A DNA stretch of 64,000 nt, from NCBI GenBank assembly GCA_021927905.1, contig BLLK01000062.1, forward strand, positions 124,001 to 188,000, in the 5' to 3' direction. Shown here in pieces: positions 31,613-43,060 of this stretch. Under the pieces are notes generated by a model. That model searched no databases and was not told the origin of the DNA. It was given only the letters and a program-made list of their open reading frames with translations. The position numbers and the translations under genes are program-made. Within the stretch, counting starts at the first letter, position 1; each line of letters begins with the position of its first letter. The DNA is from Chaetoceros tenuissimus (Eukaryota; Bacillariophyta; Thalassiosirophyceae; Chaetocerotales; Chaetocerotaceae).

Positions 31613-34275
31613 ATGGGAGTCAAGGGTCTTCTACCCACTTTGGGGAGCATCACGCAAAACATCTCGCTTGAGAAATACAGGGGTCTCACTGTTGCAGTCG
31701 ATGCCATGTGTTGGCTTCACAAAGGAGTCTTTAGTGTCGATGTCCCTTCTTTGGCAAAGTATCAATTTGAAGTTACAGCTCAAAAGAGGCAAACGAGAAT
31801 ATTGTAAAAGATTACGATTATGAACCAGATTCAAAACCGAGTGCAATTCCAAGTACAGGACGTGTCACCAACAAGAGATTGAACTTTGATCAATTTGCAT
31901 CAATGAAAAAGAAGGCCAGGAGAGAAATTATGACAAATGTAGTCTACGGTCCAAGTGCTGATGCAAAAATGGCAATGGTCAAGTGTGCAGACTATGTCAT
32001 TCGACATGCTCAACGCATTTCAAGAGAATTCGGCATTGAACTCGTTCTTGTGATTGATGGCGACGATCTTCCTTGCAAACAGGCTGTGAATGCTAAACGA
32101 CGAGAGGATCGTGCTGCTGCGTATCAAAAAGGATTACAATTTGAGAGACGAGGTGATTTACAAGAAGCAAGAAAGCAGTTTGCCAAGGCGTGCTCTATTT
32201 CTCATGAAGTCCGACGGGAATTGGTACTACAATGTCAAGCGAAACAGATACGGTTCCTAGTTGCACCATACGAAGCTGATGCACAGCTAGCATATTTATC
32301 ACATCGGGGTATTGTAGATGCTGTGATTTCAGAAGATTCAGATCTACTTGCTTATGGCTGTCCTCGAGTGCTTTTCAAGCTTGATATGAAGACTGGAAAA
32401 GGAGACGAGATTCAAATCATGAAAGATCTTGCTTCGAATACTCCCTTGAGTTTTCAAAATTGGAACCATGACATGTTTGTGCTCATGTGTATTCTTGCTG
32501 GGTGTGACTATTTTGAAGGAGTACCTGGTATAGGGATCCAAACAGCTTATAAACTTGTTCGTGTACATAGGACCCCATACAAGATATTTGAAGCTTTACG
32601 AATGGGTGCGAAATTACCTCGAGGTTTTGAAGAAGCCTTTTGCGTTGCTTACCGGACATTTCGACACCAACGAGTTTATTGTACAACCGAACAAATCGTA
32701 AGACCATTGTTTCCCATACAAGTACAATTGTCTCCGAATGAAGAGTGGAATTTTATTGGACCAGCCATAGAAAAGTCTTTAGCAATTAGTATCGCAACTG
32801 GTGTGATCCATCCACGGAAACATGTTTCTTGGAAAGAGATTGAGGAAAAGCGTGTTCCATACGAAGCAAAACGTGTTCCATACGTTACGGTTACTGGAAA
32901 TCATCACAGGAATCCTCCTATAGTTACAGACAAAAAGACAGCTACAAGAAAGAAATCTACATCAGAAATGTTTGCGTGTTTCAAAAGGGGTTCAAAAGGA
33001 AAAAGCCAAGCTGTTCAAAATAGGGGTCCATTAGCAGAGGTTTCATCCAACCAAAATAAGAGTTCGCAACAAGGTGCTGCAAGGTCAAGTGCAAATGCAT
33101 ACAAGTCAAACTTGGTTGGTTCACCATTCAAGACTTTACCCAGAAACTTTGTGGGGAGAATTTCAAGGGGACCATCGGATGCTCTTCTCAACTTTAGGAA
33201 GATGTGTGCAGATTACAAGAATAAGTCATTACCTCAGATTATGATGGAACGGAAACAGAGAAAAGCTAAGTTGCAAGCTGCACTTGACAAAATAGGTTTG
33301 GGATCTTCTATGGCACCTTCGCATCAAGGAAATGGTGAGTCTGGTGGACTCGACTTCATCAAAAACAAGAGGGTCGAGCCTTCAAATACATCTTCTGGGG
33401 CACCTTTGCATCAAGGAAATGGTGAATCTGGTGGACTCGATCGCTTCAAAATTGATCCTTCATATACATATTCATATGAAGCAAATTGTAGCAGACCAGA
33501 ATATGATTACCTATCGTCCACAGGGGCTGGTTTATACGGTAGCTGTGACTATGGACTACCACCGGACATCAACGTGGACGAAGAGCTGCTCAATTTCAAT
33601 AATCTAAGTTTCGAGGACAATGATTTCGGAGGAACTTCGAAGCAGCATACTTTGAATACTTGTCAATATGAAGAAGAAGCAGTCGGAATGTTCCAGGGAT
33701 CTCACGACAATATAATTCATCAAGGTATTTGGGACAATCGCATTGATGAACAATACGTTTCGGCTCAACATAATAATTTACCGATTATATCAAGTAGTCA
33801 GGAGAAGAACAATCAGTATTATCAAGGAGTTAACGAACATTCATATCAAGTAAAAGGAAGCAATAAACTTGGTACTCACCCATATCATAATAGATACGAT
33901 TCTAACAGACTCCATGAATGTGGAGATAACATACAAGGTATTGGTGATCAAACTTATGCAAGAGAGAGCCAAGGCCACGACTTGAATAACTTTTCATATG
34001 GATATGGAAGCTATCCAAAAGAATCAAGTCAGCTTCGCTTTCGTCGACACAACGATCAGCATGGCAATATTCAAGAATCAAATCAGCTTCGCTTTCGTCG
34101 ACACAACGATAAACATGACCATCGTGAAGATGCAAGTCAGCTTCGCTTTCGTCGACACAACGATCAACATGGTCATTGTCAAGAATCAAGTCGGCTTCGC
34201 TTTCACCGACACAACGATCAACATGGCCATAGTGAAGACACTTTGTTTCAAGACGCTTTCTTTCCTGACCATTGA
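31613..34275 (+). CDS. EXO1: Exonuclease 1 (EXO1/Rad2 family), with a frame break near the N-terminus
   Basis: The N-terminal part starts at 31613 ([16 protein letters not shown] ... [15 protein letters not shown]), and the main part is open from about 31771 to 34275. The XPG-I domain shows [35 protein letters not shown] and [19 protein letters not shown] (helix-hairpin-helix). EXO1 is a 5'-3' dsDNA exonuclease and flap nuclease in mismatch repair and end resection. The two parts lie in different frames: a single extra A in the CAAAAG run near 31782-31786 would join them, or a 50-bp intron at about 31804-31853 (GTAAAA...CCAAG), which is shorter than any other intron here. The C-terminus holds two sets of tandem repeats and no PIP box was recognised. 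Confidence 0.8.
33307..33450 (+). repeat. Two-copy tandem repeat inside EXO1
   Basis: The coding sequence for (A/S)[11 protein letters not shown] plus flanks is present twice, about 93 bp apart, with few differences. It lies in the disordered C-terminal tail and is a recent in-frame duplication. Confidence 0.7.
34025..34240 (+). repeat. Four 54-bp tandem repeats at the EXO1 C-terminus
   Basis: Four consecutive 54-bp units encode 18-residue repeats of the form (S/N)(Q/R)LRF(R/H)RHND(Q/K)H followed by a variable acidic or Gln-rich spacer. The core CTTCGCTTTC...GACACAACGAT is nearly unchanged between units. The array stays in frame and ends 12 codons before the stop. The Arg/His-rich units could bind nucleic acid or metal. 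Confidence 0.85.
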
Positions 34276-34711
34276 AACGTCAACCAGGGGAGGAATTACA
34301 AAGAAGGGTAGTTTTAGAAAGGGGTATTCACAGCTCAAAATATTGTAATCCTAAAATAATTTTTATTTATGCAAGTCGCCCCCTTTAATCCACATTCCAC
34401 CAACCTGTACAGGGATGGTGGAAAGTGCATTTCAAAAGTGTGAAAGTTGATAATCTCTCATGTTCCTCATACCATTCGACTTGGTGAACGCAGAATCAGA
34501 TATTTCTAAAAGAGAGTAAAAGAATGACAAGTTCTATTCTCCATGCTCATTCTACGTACAGTAAGTACCATGCATCACCGAAGTATTACTGTTTACCTAC
34601 GACACTACTGTCTTGATTTCTTATCCTTTTTGTAAAAATATTCTTTCTTTTAGTTACTTCTCAATCTGAAATTTTACAACTTAAATCTCCAATCAGTCTC
34701 ACTGCAGTTTT
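34276..34711. other. Convergent intergenic region (436 bp)
   Basis: 3' flanks of EXO1 and the carboxypeptidase. A small hairpin-capable sequence (TTCCACCAACC ... GGGATGGTGGAA) lies at about 34396-34423 and might assist RNA 3'-end formation. Nothing else was recognised. Confidence 0.4.
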
Positions 34712-36740
34712 CTATTCGATAGCAATGTCCACATGAGCATCTCTTTCTTCATGCAGATTTTTCCCAACAAATGGTGACGTCATTGCTTCTTCGACCCATT
34801 CTTTTGCCGTGGCATGGAAGTCAGATTCACTCATTTTTGTTAGGGTCGAATTGGTTGGCAAGAGAGGTGCAAGTGCATCTCCGTCAATCAGCTTCTTCAA
34901 GAAGTGAAGTGCAGCCTGTGGTCGAAATCTAGATTTTTTAAAAATAGTAAAGTTAGTAACATGAAATAGCGACGTACCATAATTATAATGAGATGCAAAT
35001 GCAGAGTTAAAATAAAAGTAACTTACTGTGGCACCTATAGCGGAAAAGTCAAGTGTAAATAAACAGAAAACGCTAAGCTGATAACATTACATAGATTCAC
35101 ATACCTACGTACCATGTGTCCAGAGCCATGAAAGGTGACAAACTTTAATCCCTTTTTGTAGTCAGTGACCTCTCCTCCAAACTGACTTCCCATATTTTGA
35201 GCAAGTAGATTTGGACCAAACATTGCTGCCTTCTCGGTTAGTAATTCAATACTAGCTGCAGTTTGATTATAGAACCAAGGCCTATACGAACCACCGTCGA
35301 GTTCATCCAATTGAATTTGTTTTACAGCCAATCTGGTTCCTTCATACGACACACATGGATCGGTGTCACCATTGTAGATCCATGTTCTATCCAACTGTGG
35401 TACAATCTCTCTATAGATGTCAATCATTGAAATATCTTTTAGAACAATCTCATCCTGCCAGTTACATGCATCATATTCCTTGAAATAATCAAAACCAACA
35501 TCTGCATTTGGCCATGTTCCAGTTGGTGCATGATCAACATGAAGCGCCTTGCGAACATCCTTTCTTGACATGTATTCTGCCATTTGATCGTCTTCAAGTG
35601 ATGAAACAGGAGCAAAAAGACTGTAGTCGTCAATGTAGAGATCCTTCCAACTCTGCGAAAGTCCATTAGACGAACTCATGAGAAATTTACGAAACGCTAG
35701 AGTACACTCTGGCGAATCCTGAATCTTTTGCAAGTTTCCGTTCAACATGACATCATGAAACATCTCAGTAGCACGTTTCTTTCTTTCCTCCATGTTGGAG
35801 ATTGACTTCAATTCTTTATTCAATTCGTGAAGAACATGATGAATACCACCTCTAGTCATGAGATTAGGAAGTCTCACTGTACATTTATTCCACAGTAAAT
35901 CAAAGATTTCATCGTCGACCAATCCATACTTGTGCCCATACCATAGAGAGTCCATACTATCTGCTTGAGCTTTGTTATCTGTACAAGGATCTCCAACCGC
36001 GATGCCCTTCAAGTTAATATCTGTATTATCCAAAATCTCCTTGGTCAGGGTTGGAATATAAACTCCCGCATAACTTTCCCCAGTAATGAAAAAGTCATTT
36101 GCTTTAAATTCTGGAAATTTATTTGTAAAGAAATCAACAAGTGCAGCACGAGAGGTCGATGCTGTATATCTATCTGTATTTTGACATGGTTGACCATTCA
36201 TTTGACGAGAACAATAACTATATCCAACCCCGATAGGAGCTTCAATAGCAATTAAATTTACATACTTTGTCCAACTGTATGGGTTATCCATGAGAGTGCC
36301 TTTTGCGCTCATCATCAAAGGTCCATTCTCTTGCAAGAAGCCTAGGATTGAAGAACTGCCCGGACCTTCGAACTTTATCGTGAGAATAAAAGATACAACC
36401 AAAAATATTTTTATTACATAGAACAACAGTACTCACCTCCATTGAGCCAAAGAACGACAGGTGCTTTCGCACTATCTTCTTCAGCTAATGCAAACCAATA
36501 GTGAATTTGACACAAAGGACCGTTCACTTCGGTGTTGCAACCCTTGGATCCATCCAAGTAGCCGCTAAAATGAGGAGTAGGAGGCTTCCCATAGTCAGGA
36601 AGTTCCTGAACAAGATCTTCAATCCAAGAGGAAGAAAGGTGCGAGTCACTCGGCTCGTTCAAATTCACTGCACACGATGAGCGCAACAGGAGCAGAGAGC
36701 TGCATAAAGAGGTTGCTGCAAATCTAAATTTCATTTCCAA
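34712..36740 (-). CDS. Serine carboxypeptidase (peptidase S10), with an 8-nt microexon
   Basis: Exons 36740-36437, 36365-35113, 35034-35027 and 34928-34712 give 593 residues. The N-terminus (MKFRFAATSLCSSLLLLRSSC) is a signal peptide, so the enzyme enters the secretory or vacuolar route. The join of exons 1 and 2 gives LWLNGGPGSSS. The catalytic Ser lies in FFITGESYAGVYIP, Asp in YNGDTDPCVSYEG and His in FHGSGHM. The sequence right after this His, VPQFRPQAAL, is only obtained by including the 8-nt exon GTGCCACA, flanked by CTATAG and GTAAGT. S10 enzymes remove C-terminal residues at acid pH. A polar insert of about 100 residues sits between Ser and Asp. Confidence 0.88.
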
Positions 36741-37435
36741 TTTTATATTCCAATTGATACAGGTGTTATGTTTCTCAATGAAATCAGAACATTGCTACAT
36801 CAAAGGAGTGACGCGAGAGATAGCGAAAAAGATTCTTTTATTAGAAAGAAACATTATCACCCCTCTACCCCTCTCTAGATTGATTCTAATGAACAAGTAC
36901 GTACGTACTTGAGACTTTTAAAGGCATATACTCTCTTCTATCGTTATGTTGGTTCAGTGTGACGAACACTTGAAACAAGAATGAATATTACTTTTCACAC
37001 GACTGAGACATATATCATTTATTTAAGTAGACACGAACCCAGAAAAGACGAATCTATGCAAATATTTACCTTAAAATAGCTTATTAAAATTTTCAATCGT
37101 GTCAAGACTCAATATTTTCGCGCACCATGTAAGTACATATACAGATAGACGGCTAGATTTTCGTCATCAGTAAAACAAGAACTCATATAAATCTATACCA
37201 ATTAAAATTTTTACAGGATTCGATTTAGTTTGAATAGACTAACAACATTTATGCAACGGAAAAAATTGACTAAAATACTCGCATGAATTTGTCACAATTA
37301 AAATTTTTTCTCACTGTTTTTCGTCTACTTAAGTTTTACTCATGAATGCAAATTTGTCATTTATTTTTCACAATGCAAATCTTTTCATTATTGTTTTGCT
37401 TCTGATAAGTGCTCTTTGCTTGCTATAAGTTTCCC
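36741..37435. other. Carboxypeptidase upstream region and start of the gene-poor island
   Basis: AT-rich, without a supported gene. It begins the 6.9-kb stretch (36741-43665) that holds no intact coding sequence. Confidence 0.5.
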
Positions 37436-40400
37436 CACATTCTTAAGCAGACTATGTCACTTTCATTGAAATTTTCTCTGGGTCTTATCAAGCTTCGAAC
37501 ACACTTCCAAATTTTTTTGAATTACTGCCGTTAAGTGAGGATCTCCTTGTCAAAGTTTTGATTATTCTCAAAAAAATATTGGCCGCCTTCATTGCTTCTA
37601 TTGAGACTTCTACAATTCTTTTCCTACCTCATTGCTGTTATGTCTTGCTACTTGGTTCAATACTTACATCAAGTAGTTTCAAGTAATATATGCTGCTTCC
37701 TACTTGTACTTCATCAAGTTTTTACTACATTATGCGTGTTTGAGTACTCGTTTCTAGGATTACTCCTTAATGCATTTTTCAATAACCTTCTTGATTTCCT
37801 TTCTTGAGGCTTGTACATTCTCATCGTTCCTCGTTCCAACTACGTCATACTACTAGGGTTCAATTTAAATATCGTGTAGCTTCAAGTAATACGACAATGC
37901 TGCTGCTATCTCTTCCTATTTGTACTGGTCAGCTTCTTCCTCGCCTCTTATGAAAAAGCTTCGACAATTCTAATCGTACCTTGTTGTTACTACGTCATGC
38001 TATGCTCAATACATTCTTCCTACTATTTCTCTTAAAGGAATCTACACTACTACTTCCCTAAGCCATATTTTTCCTTACCTCTAAAGAGGCTTCGACTTTT
38101 CTTTTCGTACCTCGTTGCTACTATGTCATGCTACGCTCAAAAGAGTAACTGTATTTTTCTCATATAAGCAGTTCATGAATTTTCTCTTCTACTTCCTTGA
38201 GTCACCTTTGTCGTTGCCTCGAAAGAGGCTTCGACTTTTCTTTGCTACTATGTCATGCCTCATTGAGAATTTGAGCATTCTTACACCGACTATGTTTCTT
38301 TAATTGAATATTTCTATTTCTCATCAAGCTTCATCCGATCTTTTTTGCATTACTGCCATCAAGTGAGGACATCATCAAATCTTCGGGATGATTCTGATGA
38401 AGAAGAGCTCAAAGTTTGTAGAATTGTATATCCCTTCTCCTTCTGGGCATTTGGTAGTCGCTTATCCACCCAATGCAGATATTAGAAAAGTCGTCTTCAA
38501 GATTAACCTGCCCTCATCAAGGCATCTAGTGTATGAAGTGATGACATCATGATTATTTTCAAGGATAACGCTGATGCTTTTTGCTACTTCATATAGACAT
38601 CGACAAAGGCTTTCGACTATTCTATGCTATTTTTTGCTACTATCATCACCACTATAAATTATGCTTGCTTCAGTCACCTTCTTCATCTCCTTCCTTGAGG
38701 CTTCGACAATTCTTCTTTTAACTTCTTGCTCAATGTTTTACTAGGTTCAATACATACATCGAGGAGTTTTCAAGTGAAAATGTATTCTTATCTCGGTTTT
38801 CGTCCATTTACTTTTACTTTCATATTCTACATTTGATTCTATTCAGGCATCGATGTGCTTATCGTACATCGTTGCTTCTTCGACTTACTAGGCTCAATAC
38901 ATACTCGTGCATTGAGTAGTTTCAAAGTATACGATAATGTTGCTGCTACCTCTTCCTCCTTGAACTTCATCAAGTTTTCACTATGTCATATTTGCATGAG
39001 TCACCTTCTTCATGTCCTTTCTTGATGCTTGAACTATTCATTTCATCCCTTGTTGCAGATCCTATGTTTTACTAGGTTCAATACTTATATCGACTGTCTT
39101 CAAGTAGTATGATAATGTTGGTGCTACCTCAGTAAACTTTTTTCAATATGTCGTTCATGAAGTCTTCACAACTACTTTCTTGAGTTAATTTCATCGTTAG
39201 AGTGCTATGCTCGATAAAGCTATCGTCTAGTTTCAAGAAAAAAGTCAATACTGCTACTATCTCTTTTTTCGTTTTCAAGAATAAATAGTTCATGAAGTCT
39301 TCTCTAATACTTCTTTGAGTCACCAGCATCGTTGTCTCTCGTGACTATTCTTTTTGTTCACTACTTCTTCCTTCAGCCATTGTTCTTCCTTGTGTCTAAT
39401 GACGCTTCTAGTATCCTTTTCGTACCTACATTGTCAAAAGAGTATTTCTATTTTTTTCATTTGTAAATAGTTCATTATTATGAAGTCTTCTGTACCTCTT
39501 CCTTGATTCAGCTTCTTCATTGCCTCTAAAAAGTCTTCGAGTATTCTTTTCGTACGTCGTTCCTACTAGGTCGTGCTATGCTCAAAAGAGTATTTCTATT
39601 TTTGCAATACAAATGGTTCACGAAGTCTTCTCTACTACTTCCTTGATTCAGTTTCTTCCTTGCCTCATATGATGGTATGAGTATTCTTTTCGTACCTCGT
39701 TGTGTCTACAGATATAGTCTAGTTTCAAGGGGAAAGTTAGTAGTGCTACTATCTCTTTCTACCTTCCTATAAAAATAGTTTATGGAGTCTTCTGTTTACC
39801 TTGAGTCAGCTTCGTCATAGCCTTTAAAGAGTCTTCGGGTGTTTTTTCGTACTTCATTCCTACTTGGTTGTGCTATGCTCAATACATTCTTCCTACTTTC
39901 TTCTGATCGAAGAATCTACACTATTTCTTGCTTGAGTCAGCTTCTACTACTTCCTTAAATCAGCTTTGATACTGAAACTTCGAGTATTCTTTTCATACCT
40001 CATGTTTACTAGATCGTACTTTGCTCCATACAGATATAGTCTAGTTTCAAGGGAAAAGTTAGTAGTGCTACTATCTCTTTCTATTCTTTTCATTTGTAAG
40101 TAGTTTGACTATCCTCAGCTTACCTTGTCGCTCATACATTGACTGGTTTATTCACCTTCTTCACTGAGGCTTCGACTTTTCTTTTTTACATCCTCGCTAA
40201 TATTCCTTCTTTTTTTCCTTTCTTGAGGCTTCGACTATTCATAACGTACCTCGTTGCTTTCTCATCTTACTAGTTTCAATTTTTCAAATATCAAGTAGCT
40301 TCAAGTAATACGTCAATGTTGCTGCTACCTATTCCTACTTATTCTATATCAGCTCTTCACTATGTTGTTCTTGCTTGAGTATTCTTATCTAGGTTAGCTC

Positions 40401-40650
40401 CATGTTTCTTTTTTACTCACCTTCGTCGTTGCTTGTATTGATGTATCGACTACAGTATTCTTATCGTACCTTGTTGCTTCTTCGCCTCACTACTTTCTGT
40501 TTTGATATCGTCAAGGCTAGGTAAGACTCTTCTTTCTTTCTGTATAGATATCATTGAGTCCTCATAACTTGATAATACTACCTCTTGTCACTTTCTATGC
40601 AGATATCATCGAGTCCAAATAACTCGCTATTGCTACCTGTTGCTTTGGTC
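37436..40650 (-). repeat. Decayed tandem-repeat array, about 3.2 kb
   Basis: The plus strand is strongly pyrimidine-rich and built of recurring diverged blocks. These include GCTTCGACTxTTC, CGTACCTCGTTGCTACTAxGTCATGCTA, CTCAAAAGAGTATTTCTATTTTT and TTCATGAAGTCTTCTCTACTACTTCCTTGA. Adjacent copies of the last block start about 135-190 bp apart (near 39160, 39295, 39482, 39620, 39784). A longer block recurs about 840 bp apart at 37436 and 38276 (GACTATGTC ... ATTACTGCC ... AAGTGAGGA). On the minus strand many copies still read KL(T/N)Q(G/E)SS(R/C)EDF(M/V)N followed by S(I/M)A...VRKE, interrupted by stops. It was therefore probably once a protein-coding repeat array, now non-functional. Family unknown. 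Confidence 0.65.
40537..40645. repeat. Two-copy repeat of about 54 bp
   Basis: Two adjacent units share TTTCTxTxxAGATATCATxGAGTCC ... TAATACTACCT-like sequence. It lies at the end of the decayed array and may be its most recently duplicated part. Confidence 0.55.
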
Positions 40651-41757
40651 ATATAAATTTGAGCTCATCCAGGAAAGAAATGAAGGCAAAGGTAAAGACA
40701 GCAAGTGCATTCCAAAAGTTAATATTGAATAACGCAAAGTAAATGAGTCTATCCGAAGCTAATATTGTTTCCTCGAAAGTATTGTAAACCTTTTTCAGAT
40801 ACCAAAACAAGAGGGTAACAAAGCGGATGAGATAGTGATTCAAATGCAATCTCAATACTTATACCAAGAAGCAAGAGTAACGTAGATAAACTACAAAGAA
40901 AGAAATCATCGTGCCTGAACTTGATAGGACCAACATGAACATGAATCAGCGCGTCCGAAAGCAGAAGGTGATTATTGGTAGTTGAAGTATCATCCCAGGC
41001 GCAAATGTGATTCTTGGTCTGTAGACTCTATTTGAGGTGAAGACATTAAGATATGGTGCAGTCGGAGATGTAGTAGTCAAACGTGATCATGGACGAGAAG
41101 AAAAGGCACACCTTTTCCATATCATATTTTACTACCTCCCTACTTCGACATTCAATCACATGTCAGCAATGATATCGAAAAAGACTCCAGTGTTTCTTCA
41201 TAGAAGTTCCAGAACATCTCTTGACCTAATCCTTGGTAATATTCGAAGAAGGAGTTTTATTGAGGTCAGAAAGTGGTGGTTTAATTTATATTTCTTTAGT
41301 CTCTCAGTCTCAATTTTCCTTTTAATTATTAGGGGAAAATCGCATTGCCCATTGCCACAGCAATCCCGCACCTCGACTCCATACATGAGATTGCTGGCTC
41401 CCCTCATGGGGAAAATTTCAATTTTGAACAGTTGACAAATCTTATCAATCTCTTTGAGTCTCAATGGTTGATTATGCTATAGCCTATACCCCTCTCATGA
41501 ATTAAGTCAATGTGTCCATGCCTCCTTTCATCGTTAACAGAACTGTACGCTCTGCATACTGCATAGTAGTCCAACTTCCTCTGAGTCGAGTCATGATTCC
41601 CTATTGCAGATTTGTTTGGATGATGCCGACAAACAATCCTTCACTGACATTCATCACACCACATTCTTGCAAACGTGTCAGCGAAAGCCATAATAACTTT
41701 CCCATGGCAATCACTATCCACAGGAATCATCTCTTGCACTGGACACTCTTTTCAGAT
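40651..41757. other. Gene-poor DNA with unassigned open stretches
   Basis: Several frames are open for 50-130 codons on either strand, but none starts or ends convincingly or resembles a known family. The composition turns purine-rich on the plus strand after 40660, unlike the array before it. Possibly decayed coding DNA. Confidence 0.35.
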
Positions 41758-41859
41758 GAAGCTAGCAACAATCGATATTTTGCTAGGGAAAAGCATATGG
41801 CATCTGCAGAAGCTAGCAATAATCGATATTTTGTTAGGGAAAAGCATATGGCATCTGCA
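41758..41859. repeat. 51-bp direct tandem duplication
   Basis: Two adjacent 51-bp units (41758-41808 and 41809-41859) begin GAAGCTAGCAA and end GGCATCTGCA, and differ at only two or three positions. 51 is a multiple of three and the units stay open in two plus-strand frames, but no gene could be assigned. Confidence 0.85.
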
Positions 41860-42462
41860 AACACCTAATTTCAACATTTCCAAAGCTTCAAAATTTCCAC
41901 TGGTTGCTATCAACAAGAATTCTACTCTTATTCATCGGTCCCTTCTTTCTTCAATTTTTACTCAGTAGACTTTCTCATAAGTAGTGTTCATAAAATAAAC
42001 TCCACACATTTTGATCTGTCTAATTTTTCGAGCCAGGTATATCAATAGATTTGGGCGTTAGTAATGAATGTGCAATTGTATCTTTTGGATTAATGCGAGT
42101 AGGAAACTTACCATAGGAAACTTTACATAATTCTTTTACCTTGGAATCAGTCCCATACATTTTTTTACTACCTCCTCCACTGATGTTTTCTCTTCATCTC
42201 ATTCTGCTGGCGTGATTTCATTCTCGGGTGTGTTATCATTGAGTTCATTTCGGTCGATGTAATTTTTTATGAAGAATGAAGAATCCAGATTATTGCAGAT
42301 TGCAGCCGACACAATTCATTTTGGCGGGCTAAAATACGATTGTTTTTGTCGTAATAAATTTTAGTAGAATTGATCCAGATATTGTTTTTAGAAAGGGTTT
42401 ACCGCCCCCTTTTTCAGGAGGGATTTAAGTGGTAGGTACTCAGTATCGAATGAAGTGATTTT

Positions 42463-42605
42463 ATTGGGGAGCCTTATATTTCAGTAAGTATGTGACGTAT
42501 GAACTTGCCAGGAATACCGTTCCATAGCTCTCGTTTTGTTCTTTGGAACAGTATAATTATGGAAGCTAAAACATAGTTATTTATTGAGAAATAAGACTCC
42601 CCAAT
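42463..42605. mobile_element. Foldback/MITE-like element, 143 bp
   Basis: The ends are imperfect inverted repeats of about 25 bp: ATTGGGGAGCCTTATATTTC at the left and, reading the right end on the opposite strand, ATTGGGGAGTCTTATTTCTC. The interior has a second, partial inverted repeat around GTTCC/GGAAC. The flanks share only TT, so a target-site duplication is at best 2 bp. No coding capacity. The structure fits a miniature inverted-repeat transposable element, but no second copy is in this window to confirm mobility. Confidence 0.5.
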
Positions 42606-43060
42606 TTCAGCTCTGCATGATACAATGAAAAAGTACGTACGATGTGAAGGTCGGACGCCTTTCGAATACTGACAAAGTACTTACGAGGTGAAACATTGAA
42701 GAAAATCTATTGGCTTAGAAATGGGACTGACAAAATAATAGTCAGTCATATCTAAATTACATTTTTATTTGGCTAAACAAGGTAGGGGCAATAGTAAAAA
42801 GTCAAACTCTTTTCTTTACAATAAGTAACATGTCTTCTATAAGTAGAACAGACAAATAGAGCTCGTTGCAACAGCAAGCTTTCGACTGATATGTTCAACG
42901 GACATTTGTTTCCAGTAAAAGACGTTACCAACTTCATTCTAAGTCAACATAACGGTACAACGTTGTATAAAACAACCACCTTTTCTCTTTTCTATCTCTT
43001 TCTATTTATGCCTTGGTATATAAGTACGTACGAAGTATTTTAAACCAATGTCGTCTCTAA

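Noticed and set aside
31479-31823. Plus-strand frame overlapping the EXO1 start
   Set aside because: It is the shifted frame of the EXO1 N-terminus and 5' UTR; the [12 protein letters not shown] start at 31613 is clearly the gene.
36414-36426. Start of the second carboxypeptidase exon as an independent ATG within intron 1
   Set aside because: The ATG lies inside a 71-bp intron whose removal restores LWLNGGPGSSS.
40649-40855. Hydrophobic 68-codon minus-strand frame
   Set aside because: Too short, no recognisable family, next to a decayed array; hydrophobicity follows from the T-rich composition.
41037-41868. Several overlapping open frames of 88-132 codons on both strands
   Set aside because: No domain, no splice signals joining them, and competing frames on both strands; noted only as possible decayed coding DNA.
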